Assembly: GCA_942491975.1 (NCBI GenBank)
Contig: CALOCY010000023.1
Location: 1 to 14,567, forward strand
Length of the DNA stretch: 14,567 nt
Source: CALOCY01 sp942491975
GTDB lineage: Bacteria; Bacteroidota; Bacteroidia; Bacteroidales; Prolixibacteraceae
Direction: 5' to 3'
The position numbers were made by a program, and so were the translations under genes. The notes beneath the pieces are model-generated. The model ran no database searches, was not told where the DNA came from, and saw nothing but the letters and a program-made list of their open reading frames with translations. How positions within the stretch are numbered: the first letter of the stretch is position 1; every line of letters starts with the position of its first letter. This document shows positions 1 to 7,600 of the stretch, piece after piece.

Positions 1-165
1 CAAAAGGGATGAGTGACACTTCTTCTTCTTCTCAGTTAGCTTTCTTCCTAAAATAAAACATGCATGTTGAACTTGAGTTCCTAAATCCTAAATTTCTTGT
101 GTTCTTGATCCTAAATGATGGCTTTCTTGTTCTTGTTGCTTGAACACAATGGGGTTTACCCTTTC

Positions 166-2748
166 CTAAGCACTGAGGACAGTGGGCTGTTCGAATGGAA
201 CATAATGGGGAAAATGACAGTTTGGTTCCCCTGGTCTCCACACCTTGGATTCAATTGGAAGCAGCTTGGGAATCACATCCTTCTGGAGTTCAGGAATGAT
301 GCTGGGCGGATCCTTGTTCTTTAGCTTCCAAATGATGGATGTGGCAAGTTTGGGAGACATTGAAAGGTCAGAAATGCCAATGTGAATATTCTCCACAAAT
401 GTGATGCGATCGAATTCTTGGTGACAATCAAGAAGATCTGCATCTTGAAATGCAACAAATGAGCCATGGAAATGCTCCCCTGAGTCCACAGGTTGCTCCC
501 CTGGGTCCAGAAGGTCAACTTGTTCCTCCTTGGGGATGCCATGCATGTTGGGAGTATCCATCGGAGTCTTGGAGTAATCCATGGAAATCCAAACTTTGGA
601 CTTGGTCTTTGATGCAACTAGGGTGTGCTGGAAATCATCTAAAGCATCTAAGAATACCTCCCCTGAGTCTTTGACATCCTCCCCTGGATCCTGAAGGTTG
701 ACTTGGGCATCCTTGGAGGCGTGAGACTCACTTGGAGCAGGCGTTGGGACAGTGGAAACATCCACAGGGTCTGGAGGCATGAGGGTGTTGCCTGTGGAGT
801 GATGTGCAGGCTCCCCTGGCTTCCAAATCTTTGTCTTCACAAGGAGAGACTTTGGAATGATATCCCTTTGACATCCAGGGATGATGCTGAGTGGTTTGGG
901 AGTCAGCACAGGGCGTGGAATCTTGGCAAGCATGTCCTTGACATCAGTGAAGGGATGGCCAAGTTCCTTGTTGATTCGCGGAAGGTTCCTGTCTTGAAAC
1001 CTGATCAACGTGCCATGAATATCCTCTCTCAAGCCTTTGGCGTCCTTCCTTGGGTCAAGAAGGTTGGCATGAGCATCCTTGAAGGCCTGACACTTGTTTG
1101 GAGCAGGTGTTGGAGCCTTGGGGTTATCTGCTGGAATGCAGGTTTCTGGCTTGGACTCCATTTTAAGGATGACTGGTTTCAGGTTACTTTGGTGCTTGGA
1201 AAGGAACCATGGCGCCTTTGGGACTAGATTAAGGCTTGGAAGGGTCTTCCTGTCCTTCCTGGAGGGTTTCCTGGCAGTTGGAGCTGATGCAATGTCTGTG
1301 ATGGACGAGGTGAAACTGGTGGAAATTCGCATTTTTGCTGAAAAATGGCGAATTTTAAAGCTGTCTTGCATGCTTGGAAGGTTGGCTTTCCAGTTGACAA
1401 TGGCCCTGGTGAACACTTGAGCACACATGGGGATGACATGACCATTTGCATGGCGATTGGTGCTCTTGGGGCTGCTGTCTGCCTTGTGTTTCACATGGTC
1501 TTTGGCTTGGATCAAAGTTTGCAAACCAGTGTTGAGAGCAATGCTGACATGGTGACCTTTGGCTTGAAAACGGCTTGTGAAACCATGCTGATCCTTGCTG
1601 GCTGCTTGAAGGAAGTCAAAGGCAGCTTGGATGCCATTTGTGGTGCCAACTGGGTCGTCTTCTGACTCTGACATCTTCTTGGGTTCAGCCTTAATTTCGA
1701 ATTTTAAAGCTGAATTTTTCTGCTGAAACTGCTTCTTTGGAGGGGTGTCTTGCAACCATGGAGGTCCTGTTTGAGCTGAGGACTTCCCAACCTCCCCTTT
1801 GATGACCACAGGGTTGGAACAAGCCTTGGTCATCAACCTTTGGGTGCAGTTGTTGAGATCTGAGGTGATTTGGACATGGGATTCCAGCAGGGTGCTTTCA
1901 AAGATATTGGGTGCAATCTTGAGATGACTGAATGGGTCAGGAGCAGCCATGGAGCTGGAAATCTTGTCCTTGGCAGCAAAATCATCATCAGAGACGTGAT
2001 TGGGGTCAACAATGCCATTGAGAGCAGATTTGGACTCCTTGGTGCCATCAGCAGAAGGGTGACAAAGTCTGGGAGAAGCAGGAAGCTCTTCAGAACAAAC
2101 CAAGTCAGGAGGGTCCGGAGAATCCATGTCTTTTGCTTCTGGTGAGGTCTTGGAGGCCTCAGATGGGCTTGAAACATCAGGTTTGCGTTCTGGTGTCTCA
2201 ATGAAGACAAAAACAGGGTTCTTGGAGCCGGATGGGGTGTCCTCAGGCTTGGTTCCAAGAGCAGCTGCGGTGAGCTCTTCATCTTCCCTTTTGAAGGCTT
2301 CCAACTTGGCCAGGAATGCAATCAGACCACGTTTGAAGGTGATGTTGAGCTTGTCATGCATCTTTCTCATGGTGGAAAAGAAGGTTCCCTTGTGAAAATG
2401 ATCCAAATAGTTGAAAGAACCAGGTGTGGTTTGGTTGTTCCATGCCTCTTGCATCTTGGAAGCAAAGTGGAAAAGGGTGATCAATTCCTCTTTAAAGTCA
2501 AAGTGGAAAAGGGTGAATGATTCCTCTTTGCAGTCAGATTCATCAGCAATGGGATCCCTGAAGTCATTCTCATCATGGAAGAGGTGGAAGAGGTCACACA
2601 TGTCCGGTTCACAACCATTGTCAGGGTCCAAAAGGTTGTCCATTAAAGCCAAAATGGATGAAATCAGCTTTTCCTCTGCTCTTTGAAGAAAAGCTTCACT
2701 GCACTCCAAATCATCATGGAGCAGGGTTTTCAATTCATTGTCCAACAT
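166..2748 (-). CDS. Unrecognised 860-residue repeat-bearing protein
   Basis: I do not recognise this protein. It is one uninterrupted 860-codon frame opening with an ATG in a fair context (A at -3) and ending in TAG. The N-terminal 150 residues are acidic and rich in Leu, Phe and His, with three Leu-Phe-His runs; a 36-nt DNA tandem repeat underlies two of them. The middle (about 160-540) is polar, rich in Ser, Pro and Lys, and probably disordered. The C-terminal 300 residues hold three related units, the first and third sharing blocks such as LLDP, HG..FQD, SIIP..Q+D+IPK and a W+PGEP ending. No membrane segment, signal peptide, zinc knuckle, protease or polymerase motif is visible. It lies downstream, on the same strand, of an LTR-like block and two primer-site-like sequences, so it may be a gag-like or accessory protein of a second retroelement continuing left of the window. 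A host gene is the alternative. The frame is convincing; the function is unknown. Confidence 0.7.
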   Translation of the reverse strand: MLDNELKTLLHDDLECSEAFLQRAEEKLISSILALMDNLLDPDNGCEPDMCDLFHLFHDENDFRDPIADESDCKEESFTLFHFDFKEELITLFHFASKMQEAWNNQTTPGSFNYLDHFHKGTFFSTMRKMHDKLNITFKRGLIAFLAKLEAFKREDEELTAAALGTKPEDTPSGSKNPVFVFIETPERKPDVSSPSEASKTSPEAKDMDSPDPPDLVCSEELPASPRLCHPSADGTKESKSALNGIVDPNHVSDDDFAAKDKISSSMAAPDPFSHLKIAPNIFESTLLESHVQITSDLNNCTQRLMTKACSNPVVIKGEVGKSSAQTGPPWLQDTPPKKQFQQKNSALKFEIKAEPKKMSESEDDPVGTTNGIQAAFDFLQAASKDQHGFTSRFQAKGHHVSIALNTGLQTLIQAKDHVKHKADSSPKSTNRHANGHVIPMCAQVFTRAIVNWKANLPSMQDSFKIRHFSAKMRISTSFTSSITDIASAPTARKPSRKDRKTLPSLNLVPKAPWFLSKHQSNLKPVILKMESKPETCIPADNPKAPTPAPNKCQAFKDAHANLLDPRKDAKGLREDIHGTLIRFQDRNLPRINKELGHPFTDVKDMLAKIPRPVLTPKPLSIIPGCQRDIIPKSLLVKTKIWKPGEPAHHSTGNTLMPPDPVDVSTVPTPAPSESHASKDAQVNLQDPGEDVKDSGEVFLDALDDFQHTLVASKTKSKVWISMDYSKTPMDTPNMHGIPKEEQVDLLDPGEQPVDSGEHFHGSFVAFQDADLLDCHQEFDRITFVENIHIGISDLSMSPKLATSIIWKLKNKDPPSIIPELQKDVIPKLLPIESKVWRPGEPNCHFPHYVPFEQPTVLSA
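205..1113 (-). repeat. Three degenerate ~100-residue coding repeats
   Basis: Within the 860-residue frame, unit 1 (about residues 546-651, nt 797-1113), unit 2 (about 666-720, nt 590-753, shorter) and unit 3 (about 738-848, nt 205-535) align. Shared blocks are P-T-P-A-P (units 1 and 2), N/D-L-L/Q-D-P, D-S-G-E (units 2 and 3), F-Q-D/H, S-I-I-P..Q-K/R-D-V/I-I-P-K and S/T-K-V/I-W-R/K-P-G-E-P (units 1 and 3; unit 2 retains only S-K-V-W). Similarity is visible at DNA level too, for example GGAGCAGG(T/C)GTTGG preceding units 1 and 2, so the duplication is not ancient. Confidence 0.65.
2464..2535 (-). repeat. 36-nt tandem duplication, two copies
   Basis: Two adjacent 36-nt copies (2464-2499 and 2500-2535) share AAAGTGGAAAAGGGTGA and then TTCCTCTTT, differing at only a few positions. 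The length is a multiple of three, so the reading frame of the 860-residue protein is kept and the duplication yields two successive T/I-L-F-H-F stretches. Confidence 0.8.
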
Positions 2749-2930
2749 TTTGAAATGGTGAACTTGAATCTTTGAGGAGGATTGGGTGTTCTGGAGCCAA
2801 GAGGAGCCCCTTGCTCAGTTTGCGAAGAAAACTGTCAGGAGCTTGACAGTGCCTTGCCCAGGAGGAAAATGGACTGTGAAGGGCAGCCAGAAAAACCCCC
2901 TGGTTTCTTCAATTGCTAAACTAAGGTTCA

Positions 2931-2953
2931 GGGATCGCCAGGCTCTGATATCC
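2931..2953 (-). other. Primer-binding-site-like sequence (initiator tRNA-Met type)
   Basis: The minus strand reads GGATATCAGAGCCTGG followed by CGATCCC. Retroelement primer sites complementary to the 3' end of initiator tRNA-Met typically read TGGTATCAGAGCCTGG and then TTTCGATCC, so the core TATCAGAGCCTGG plus CGATCC matches with a small gap. The first bases are imperfect (AGGA rather than TGG) and no clear LTR end sits directly beside it. It could be a decayed primer site of an older element. The start of the 860-residue gene lies about 180 nt downstream. Confidence 0.35.
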
Positions 2954-3341
2954 TGTTCGAAGTTAGGTGCTAAATCCCCTGGCCGATGTGATGGGTTGTC
3001 ACCGGCACCGTCTGCGTCGCTGCAACCAAGTTCAGTTGCAGGCTTGTCTCCTGTGGGGTGAAGCGCTGTGCCCCTTGGTTAAAAACCATCACAGAGAGAC
3101 TAACAAGAGGTGGACAAGACCCCCGAGCCTTTGTTGTTTAATCTCGGTTGGCTGACCCGAGCGTTACGAGGCAAAGAGACTGGGAAAAACAAGCACACGA
3201 CCCGCCCCAACTTGGATGAGTCACGAATCAACTCCTTGTCTGCAGCAGTCCCCTTGGACATGAAGTGCACTGCACAAGGCCAGTTATCCGGTGCAGTTGA
3301 GGGTCAAAAAGGGGTGTCAATGTGACTCGACTAGAAGTGGT

Positions 3342-3359
3342 CACAGGGTCTGGGCGCCA
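3342..3359 (-). other. Primer-binding-site-like sequence (TGGCGCCC type)
   Basis: The minus strand reads TGGCGCCCAGACCCTGTG, directly after ...CTCA-GTT. TGGCGCCC is the complement of a tRNA 3' end GGGCGCCA, a class used by many LTR elements (lysine-type sites, for instance). A CA dinucleotide three bases before it gives the usual arrangement of LTR end, short gap and primer site. If right, the block at 3363-4297 acts as a 5' LTR for an element reading left. Confidence 0.4.
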
Positions 3360-3440
3360 AACTGAGTTTGAACTCCAAAATGGGAGGTCCCTGTCAAAAA
3401 TTGTTATACTCGTATGCAGTCTTGAATACGATCAAATCAA

Positions 3441-3500
3441 AATCCGTGCGCGATGAGGTGCGCGGTGATCAGAATCTGTGCGCGATGGCATGCGCGTCAC
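3441..3500. repeat. 32-nt-period CG-rich tandem repeat
   Basis: Copies at 3441-3468 and 3473-3500 share AATC(C/T)GTGCGCGATG and then TGCGCG at the same spacing, 32 nt apart. They lie in the LTR-like block and are far richer in CpG than their surroundings. Function is not evident; a regulatory or packaging role is only a guess. Confidence 0.75.
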
Positions 3501-3723
3501 GACAAACTCAAAAATATTGAGTTTTCTCTGTCCGTCTGTCCTGGGGCACAGATATTCAAAATAATCAACGTATCCGTATCCAAAAAATTGATGAAAATGG
3601 TGTACTGGAATCGCGCAGAAATGTACCAATAAACTCGTATCAATCAATGAATGCACTCAAACTTCTTGAAATCTCCAAAATTTGTTCTCCTCTAAATACA
3701 AGAGGTCTTTGGTTTTGTCCATT

Positions 3724-3789
3724 GCTAAGCACTGGATGGCGGGAATTCGTCTTGAATCTTGAATCCCTAAGCAACTGATGGCGGGAATT
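3724..3789. repeat. 42-nt-period repeat with GGCGGGAATT boxes
   Basis: GCTAAGCACTGGATGGCGGG followed by AATT at 3724-3747 recurs as CTAAGCAACTGATGGCGGG plus AATT at 3767-3789, 42 nt apart. A further GGCGGG lies near 3834. Between the copies is CTTGAATCTTGAATC. Repeats of this size in an LTR commonly hold promoter or enhancer elements; GGCGGGAA also resembles an E2F core, but I give that little weight. Confidence 0.7.
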
Positions 3790-4297
3790 AGTTGGAGTAT
3801 ATCCCACACAATTAAGCCTCCTCTTAAACAAAAAGGCGGGCTTTAGTCAAGTGATCTTTTTCCACCGTAGTGTGGCACTGTTGCTCGACGTAGGTCGGAG
3901 CTGATGTGAAGTGAAGTGAGGTGTTGATGTAAATTCAAAACTAGAAATTATGAGACTAAACTAAAGGTGAGAATGAACCTCCGGTTCATTTGGTTCTCAT
4001 TTGCAACACTCTGACGTTGCGGCAGTGTTGCTGTAGCATTGCACACAGAGGTGTCAATGTGCTGTTGAGATTCCTGTGTGCTTCCACACAACCAGAACTG
4101 TTTGAAGCAGAACTCTATCGTCAGAACTTCTGTTGTTGCTGTTCTTTGAGAATCCGCACGTGATGTGAGGATTCTTGCTTCAAGTTCTGTCGGTGTGGCT
4201 GATTGTCCTGGTTCTTGGTGATCAGGCAAGATCCAGTCCATTGGCGGCTCCTTTCCATTGAGCCTAGATCATCCAGTCATGGTCCATGCATGCTGCA

Positions 4298-4306
4298 TTC
4301 TCCCCC
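4298..4306 (-). other. Polypurine tract
   Basis: The minus strand reads ATGGGGGAGAA immediately before TGCAGC. A G-rich purine run ending at a TG is the standard second-strand primer next to a 3' LTR, and the position about 70 nt past the integrase stop fits. Confidence 0.5.
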
Positions 4307-4342
4307 ATGATCTAGCGATTAATAGCATGCTTATTTAATAGG

Positions 4343-4366
4343 TTTTTTTTTTTTTTTTTTTTTTTT
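4343..4366 (-). repeat. A24 homopolymer after integrase stop
   Basis: Read on the element's strand, the integrase stop overlaps an AATAAA (GAATAATAAACATT), followed at once by 24 A residues. It sits between integrase and the polypurine tract. It could be an expanded A tract in the element or the trace of a polyadenylated intermediate. Confidence 0.9.
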
Positions 4367-4374
4367 AATGTTTA

Positions 4375-5475
4375 TTATTCTTTAAAAGGCTTAAGTCGTC
4401 TGATGTTTATTGTTTCTATGACTTTTCCTTTCTTTATCCTAACCGTTCCGTTATCATTAACTTGACGGATTTTACATGGCCCTTCATATGGCCTTTCGTA
4501 CTTGCGCGCGTCGTGCCTTACCATAAGGACTTTATCACCCACGTTACACACATGTGGTGTTCTTTTCTTGTTTTCTCTTTTGTTATTGTATTTAATTCTT
4601 TCTTGTTTTCGTCGCTTAATTAATTCCCAATCTGCGACATGTTTGATGTTAAATATCATATCTCTACCAAAGACTAACTGTCCTGGAGTTGCTTGTAGGG
4701 TAGTATGATATGTCGAGCGTACAGCAAACGCCGTAGCTGCTAGCATGCCTGACCATGGGTCTTCTTCATCCATGTAGGTATCTTCTAATTCAAATGTCCT
4801 CACCATATTTGCTATTACTTGATGTGTTCTTTCAATGATAGCATTGGCTTGAGGATTTCTAACCGTTATTGGTTTTGTTTTTATACCATATTCATCTTGG
4901 CATGTTTTTCGGAATTCATGGCCTGTAAATTCATTTCCTTGGTCATATGTAATTAATGATGGTCTTGGATATCTAGCAAGCCATTGTTGTTCTACTATGT
5001 TTGCAATAGTGATTGCCCTTTTATCATTATATTCATGTATTTCGAACCATCCGGTTGCAGGATCAATCATCGTAACGGCTTTTAATTTTAGTTCGTTTTC
5101 ACCGTCTTTTTGTTTTATTTTACATGGGCCGATCAAATCGACACAAATTCGTTCCCATGGATCTGATTCCGCCTCTTTTTCTGGCAAAAGTCCATATTTT
5201 TTTGTAGATTTTTTATTTAGTTGACATGTGGGACACTTGTCACAGTGCTCCCTGATCTTGGCTCTCATGTTTGGCCAACATAGGTGTTGCTGGATTGTTG
5301 ACTCTGTCCTATTAATTCCAGGGTGTGATAAGTAAGTGTGGTGCCACCTGGTCACCCGATCTTCTAGACTACTTGGAATCACAATCTTTTCTTTCCAAGT
5401 GACCAAATCAATGGTTTCATCTCCCCCAAGAAAAGAGGTGATGCCATAGTGGCCAGATTTTAGCTTAGTTAGAAG
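4375..5475 (-). CDS. Retrotransposon integrase (3' part of pol)
   Basis: This encodes the gypsy integrase, which inserts element cDNA into chromosomes. Counting from the V-T-W at 5406, a zinc-binding HHCC module (H23, H28, C58, C61) is followed by the catalytic core with D91 (V-D-L-I-G-P), D156 (T-Y-D-Q-G-N-E-F) and E193 (N-P-Q-A-N-A-I-I-E-R). The C-terminus carries a Y-E-G-P module typical of Ty3/gypsy, and I see no chromodomain. There is no ATG at a sensible position: the frame stays open upstream (K-L-L-T-K-L-K-S-G-H-Y-G) until it meets the end of the RNase H frame, so it is the continuation of pol after a +1 shift at the A7 run 5476-5482. It ends in TAA. All catalytic residues are intact. 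Confidence 0.92.
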   Translation of the reverse strand, partial: LLTKLKSGHYGITSFLGGDETIDLVTWKEKIVIPSSLEDRVTRWHHTYLSHPGINRTESTIQQHLCWPNMRAKIREHCDKCPTCQLNKKSTKKYGLLPEKEAESDPWERICVDLIGPCKIKQKDGENELKLKAVTMIDPATGWFEIHEYNDKRAITIANIVEQQWLARYPRPSLITYDQGNEFTGHEFRKTCQDEYGIKTKPITVRNPQANAIIERTHQVIANMVRTFELEDTYMDEEDPWSGMLAATAFAVRSTYHTTLQATPGQLVFGRDMIFNIKHVADWELIKRRKQERIKYNNKRENKKRTPHVCNVGDKVLMVRHDARKYERPYEGPCKIRQVNDNGTVRIKKGKVIETINIRRLKPFKE

Positions 5476-7600
5476 TTTTTTTGTCTGTTTTCTGTGCTTT
5501 ATCTATTAGTGAATAAGAAACTGGGAAGACCTCATCATCCAGTTCGTCATTGCCAAAGTTTTCTTGAAAATGAAAGCTGGTTTCAATTGGCAAAACATCT
5601 CCCTCTCTGTGGAGTCTGCTGAGGCCATCTGCCACAATGTTATCCTTACCTGGTTTATATTTAATTTCAGGATTGTATTCTTCAATAAGTAATCTCCATC
5701 TGAGCACTCGTTCTGTGTTGAATTGTTTACAGGTTAAATTTTTATGGTCTGTGCAAATGACAATTTCTTGTCCAAATAAAATATTTCTGAATTCTTTCAG
5801 AATTTCCACAATGGATAAAAGTTCTCTTTCGGTAGTTGTGTGACGGGTTTGAGCTGCATTAAGTTTTCCACTGTAAAATGCAATTGGTCTGTCATCCTGA
5901 GTAATTACTCCCCCAAGTTGGGTGTGACTGGCATCAGTGAAGATAGCAAATGGTTTAGCAAAATCAGGATAGCTCAACAACACATCTTTTGAGATGATTC
6001 TTTTCATCTTTTCAAAAGCCTGTTGTTCTGTGTCTGTCCATTGAAATTTTACTTTCTTTGATTGAAGTTTAGAGAGCGGGGCCAGAACTTCTGATCGTCT
6101 GGGCCACATGTCTCGGTAGTAATTTACAATGCCAATAAATCTGCGCAATTCTTTGCGAGTTTTGGGAGGTTGAATTGCTTGAATTGCCTCCACTTTCTTG
6201 GCTAAAGGCATAATTCCTTTTCTGTTTATTTTAAAGCCTAAGTATTCTACTTCTGATTTGGCAAAAAATGACTTTTCTGCATTGATTCTTAAGTTTGCTT
6301 GCTGCACTCTCAGGAAAACTTGTTCCAATTTTTCCAAATGGTCTTTAAAATTTGATTTTGTGATTATGAGCAAATCATCGATGTGAACTCTTACAAATTC
6401 TAGTCCAGCCATTAAGGTTGACATGTGTTCTTGAAAAATGTCAGGGCTGTCACAGACACCCATTGGCAGTCTGACATATTCATATTTTCCCCAAGGCATA
6501 ACTATTGTGCAAAGCCTGCTTGCTTCTGGGGTTAAATGAACATGGCAATATCCCATGTTTAAATCTAAGGATGTCGCGCATGCAAAACCTTCTAGTTTTT
6601 GCAGCAAATCCTGTATTTTGGGTAATGGGCATGGTTTTCTTTTAATTCTCTTATTTAATTCTCTAAAATCAGAGAGAAATCGTACTCGTTTGTTCTTCTT
6701 TGGCCTAATAAATGTCGGCGCTGCCCATTCGGACCTATTTATTTTTCGGAGCACACCAATTTTACAGAGTCTTTCACACTCTTTTTTGGTTGCTTCTTCC
6801 AATGATTTTGGAATTGGAAAAGGTTTAGCATGGCAAGGTTTGGCTCCTTCTTTTAATTCAAAGTCAATTGGAGGGCCATTCCATTTGCCTAATTGTCCAT
6901 CAAAAAGGTCTTCATGTCTTTTTAGCAGGAAATTTAGTTGCTTTTGTTCTTCTGGTGTCAGATGCTTGGCTTCTGCTGTCACATCATTAATGTTGGCCTT
7001 GTGGCAGTCTGCATCAAGGATTCTATCCATTCTGTCCATCAGTTCTTTAGCACAAAAGGAATCTTCAATTTCTTCTAAGAGGTCATTGAGGCCTTCAAAA
7101 TCATTAGCCAATTCGCGAGATTTCATTGGTGCAGTTGCACTTTCCCAAGTCATCACTCGCTCCTTGAAGTCTAGTGTGATTCCTAGTTCCTCTAATAAGT
7201 CTGTTCCCAAAATCATGTCATATTTTGGTTGTGTTTTTAATGGTGTAGTGTCCACATGGACAGTGTGTTCAATCACCTTGCTGTCATCAAACTCAGGCAA
7301 TCTAAATTGAATTTTGCATTTAGCATTTGTGGTAAAATTTCCTGCTTTTGTATTCCAAACCGTCGGTTTCATGTATTTATTTCGTAATTTCTTAGTAAAT
7401 TCTCCTAGGATAATTGCAGAAGTCGTTCCGCTATCTAGCAGGATTCTGATTGGTCGTTCCTTTTCTTTCCCAAGACGAGTGTTAACATGTCCAATCAGGA
7501 ATGGTACTGTCTTTTTTAATTTATAAATTTTCCTAGGTTTCCTAATATTATGCAAGGCGTGAATGTCCCATTCATCGCTTAATGTTTCGTAATTATTGAA
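5465..7600 (-). CDS. Retrotransposon protease-reverse transcriptase-RNase H
   Basis: This is the main part of the pol polyprotein, copying element RNA into DNA. Numbered from the TTG at 7555, the aspartic protease motif I-L-L-D-S-G-T-T is at 38-45, RT spans about 235-440 with D331 in S-L-D-L-N-M-G-Y and the I-D-D-L-L box at 392-396, and RNase H has D541 (F-T-D-A-S-H), E577 and D603 (C-T-D-H-K-N). A tether region ending V-A-D-G-L-S-R-L follows. The first ATG lies after the protease active site, so pol cannot start on its own with an intact protease. The frame is contiguous with gag across the UGA at 7601-7603, which argues for a Gag-UGA-Pol readthrough product or a recent nonsense change. It ends in TAA at 5465-5467, caused by a one-base shift in the A7 run before integrase. 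Confidence 0.93.
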   Translation of the reverse strand, partial: FNNYETLSDEWDIHALHNIRKPRKIYKLKKTVPFLIGHVNTRLGKEKERPIRILLDSGTTSAIILGEFTKKLRNKYMKPTVWNTKAGNFTTNAKCKIQFRLPEFDDSKVIEHTVHVDTTPLKTQPKYDMILGTDLLEELGITLDFKERVMTWESATAPMKSRELANDFEGLNDLLEEIEDSFCAKELMDRMDRILDADCHKANINDVTAEAKHLTPEEQKQLNFLLKRHEDLFDGQLGKWNGPPIDFELKEGAKPCHAKPFPIPKSLEEATKKECERLCKIGVLRKINRSEWAAPTFIRPKKNKRVRFLSDFRELNKRIKRKPCPLPKIQDLLQKLEGFACATSLDLNMGYCHVHLTPEASRLCTIVMPWGKYEYVRLPMGVCDSPDIFQEHMSTLMAGLEFVRVHIDDLLIITKSNFKDHLEKLEQVFLRVQQANLRINAEKSFFAKSEVEYLGFKINRKGIMPLAKKVEAIQAIQPPKTRKELRRFIGIVNYYRDMWPRRSEVLAPLSKLQSKKVKFQWTDTEQQAFEKMKRIISKDVLLSYPDFAKPFAIFTDASHTQLGGVITQDDRPIAFYSGKLNAAQTRHTTTERELLSIVEILKEFRNILFGQEIVICTDHKNLTCKQFNTERVLRWRLLIEEYNPEIKYKPGKDNIVADGLSRLHREGDVLPIETSFHFQENFGNDELDDEVFPVSYSLIDKAQKTDKKTSN
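5476..5482 (-). other. A7 run where pol and integrase frames part (+1)
   Basis: The pol frame reads GAC AAA AAA ACT TCT AAC TAA. Omitting one A gives K-K-L-L-T-K-L and continues directly into integrase. In related elements, as I recall them, RNase H and integrase form one frame with a similar K-rich linker. A single A insertion in the genome, a homopolymer sequencing error, or +1 slippage would all produce this. Confidence 0.8.

Larger units (their letters stand above)
2749..3362. other. Non-coding stretch between LTR-like block and 860-residue gene
   Basis: No convincing coding region on either strand; the open frames here are short and lack recognisable motifs. It contains two primer-binding-site-like sequences, listed separately, and would be the leader of any element that starts at the LTR-like block and reads leftward. 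No tRNA or other RNA gene is apparent. Confidence 0.5.
3363..4297 (-). repeat. Probable long terminal repeat, about 935 bp
   Basis: On the minus strand this block begins TGCAGCATGC right after a polypurine tract that lies about 70 nt past the integrase stop, which is where the 3' LTR of the gypsy element should start. It ends ...AACTCA three bases before a primer-site-like sequence. An alternative end is 3415, where CTGCA would pair with the starting TGCAG as a 5-bp inverted repeat. No second copy lies in the window, so the boundaries are unproven. Internal tandem repeats are consistent with LTR control regions. No long coding frame is convincing inside it. Confidence 0.45.

Noticed and set aside
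1094..1665. Plus-strand open frames of about 106-108 codons
   Set aside because: They overlap each other and are antisense to the 860-codon frame, with no motif of their own.
2931..2953. A tRNA gene
   Set aside because: Only a sequence like a tRNA 3' end is present; there is no acceptor stem, anticodon arm or T arm that folds.
3441..3789. CRISPR array
   Set aside because: Only two copies of each repeat with unequal, short spacing, in a eukaryotic retroelement context.
6555..7310. 251-codon plus-strand open frame
   Set aside because: It is antisense to protease and reverse transcriptase, whose motifs are unmistakable; low-complexity Ser/Phe-rich content is typical of a shadow frame.
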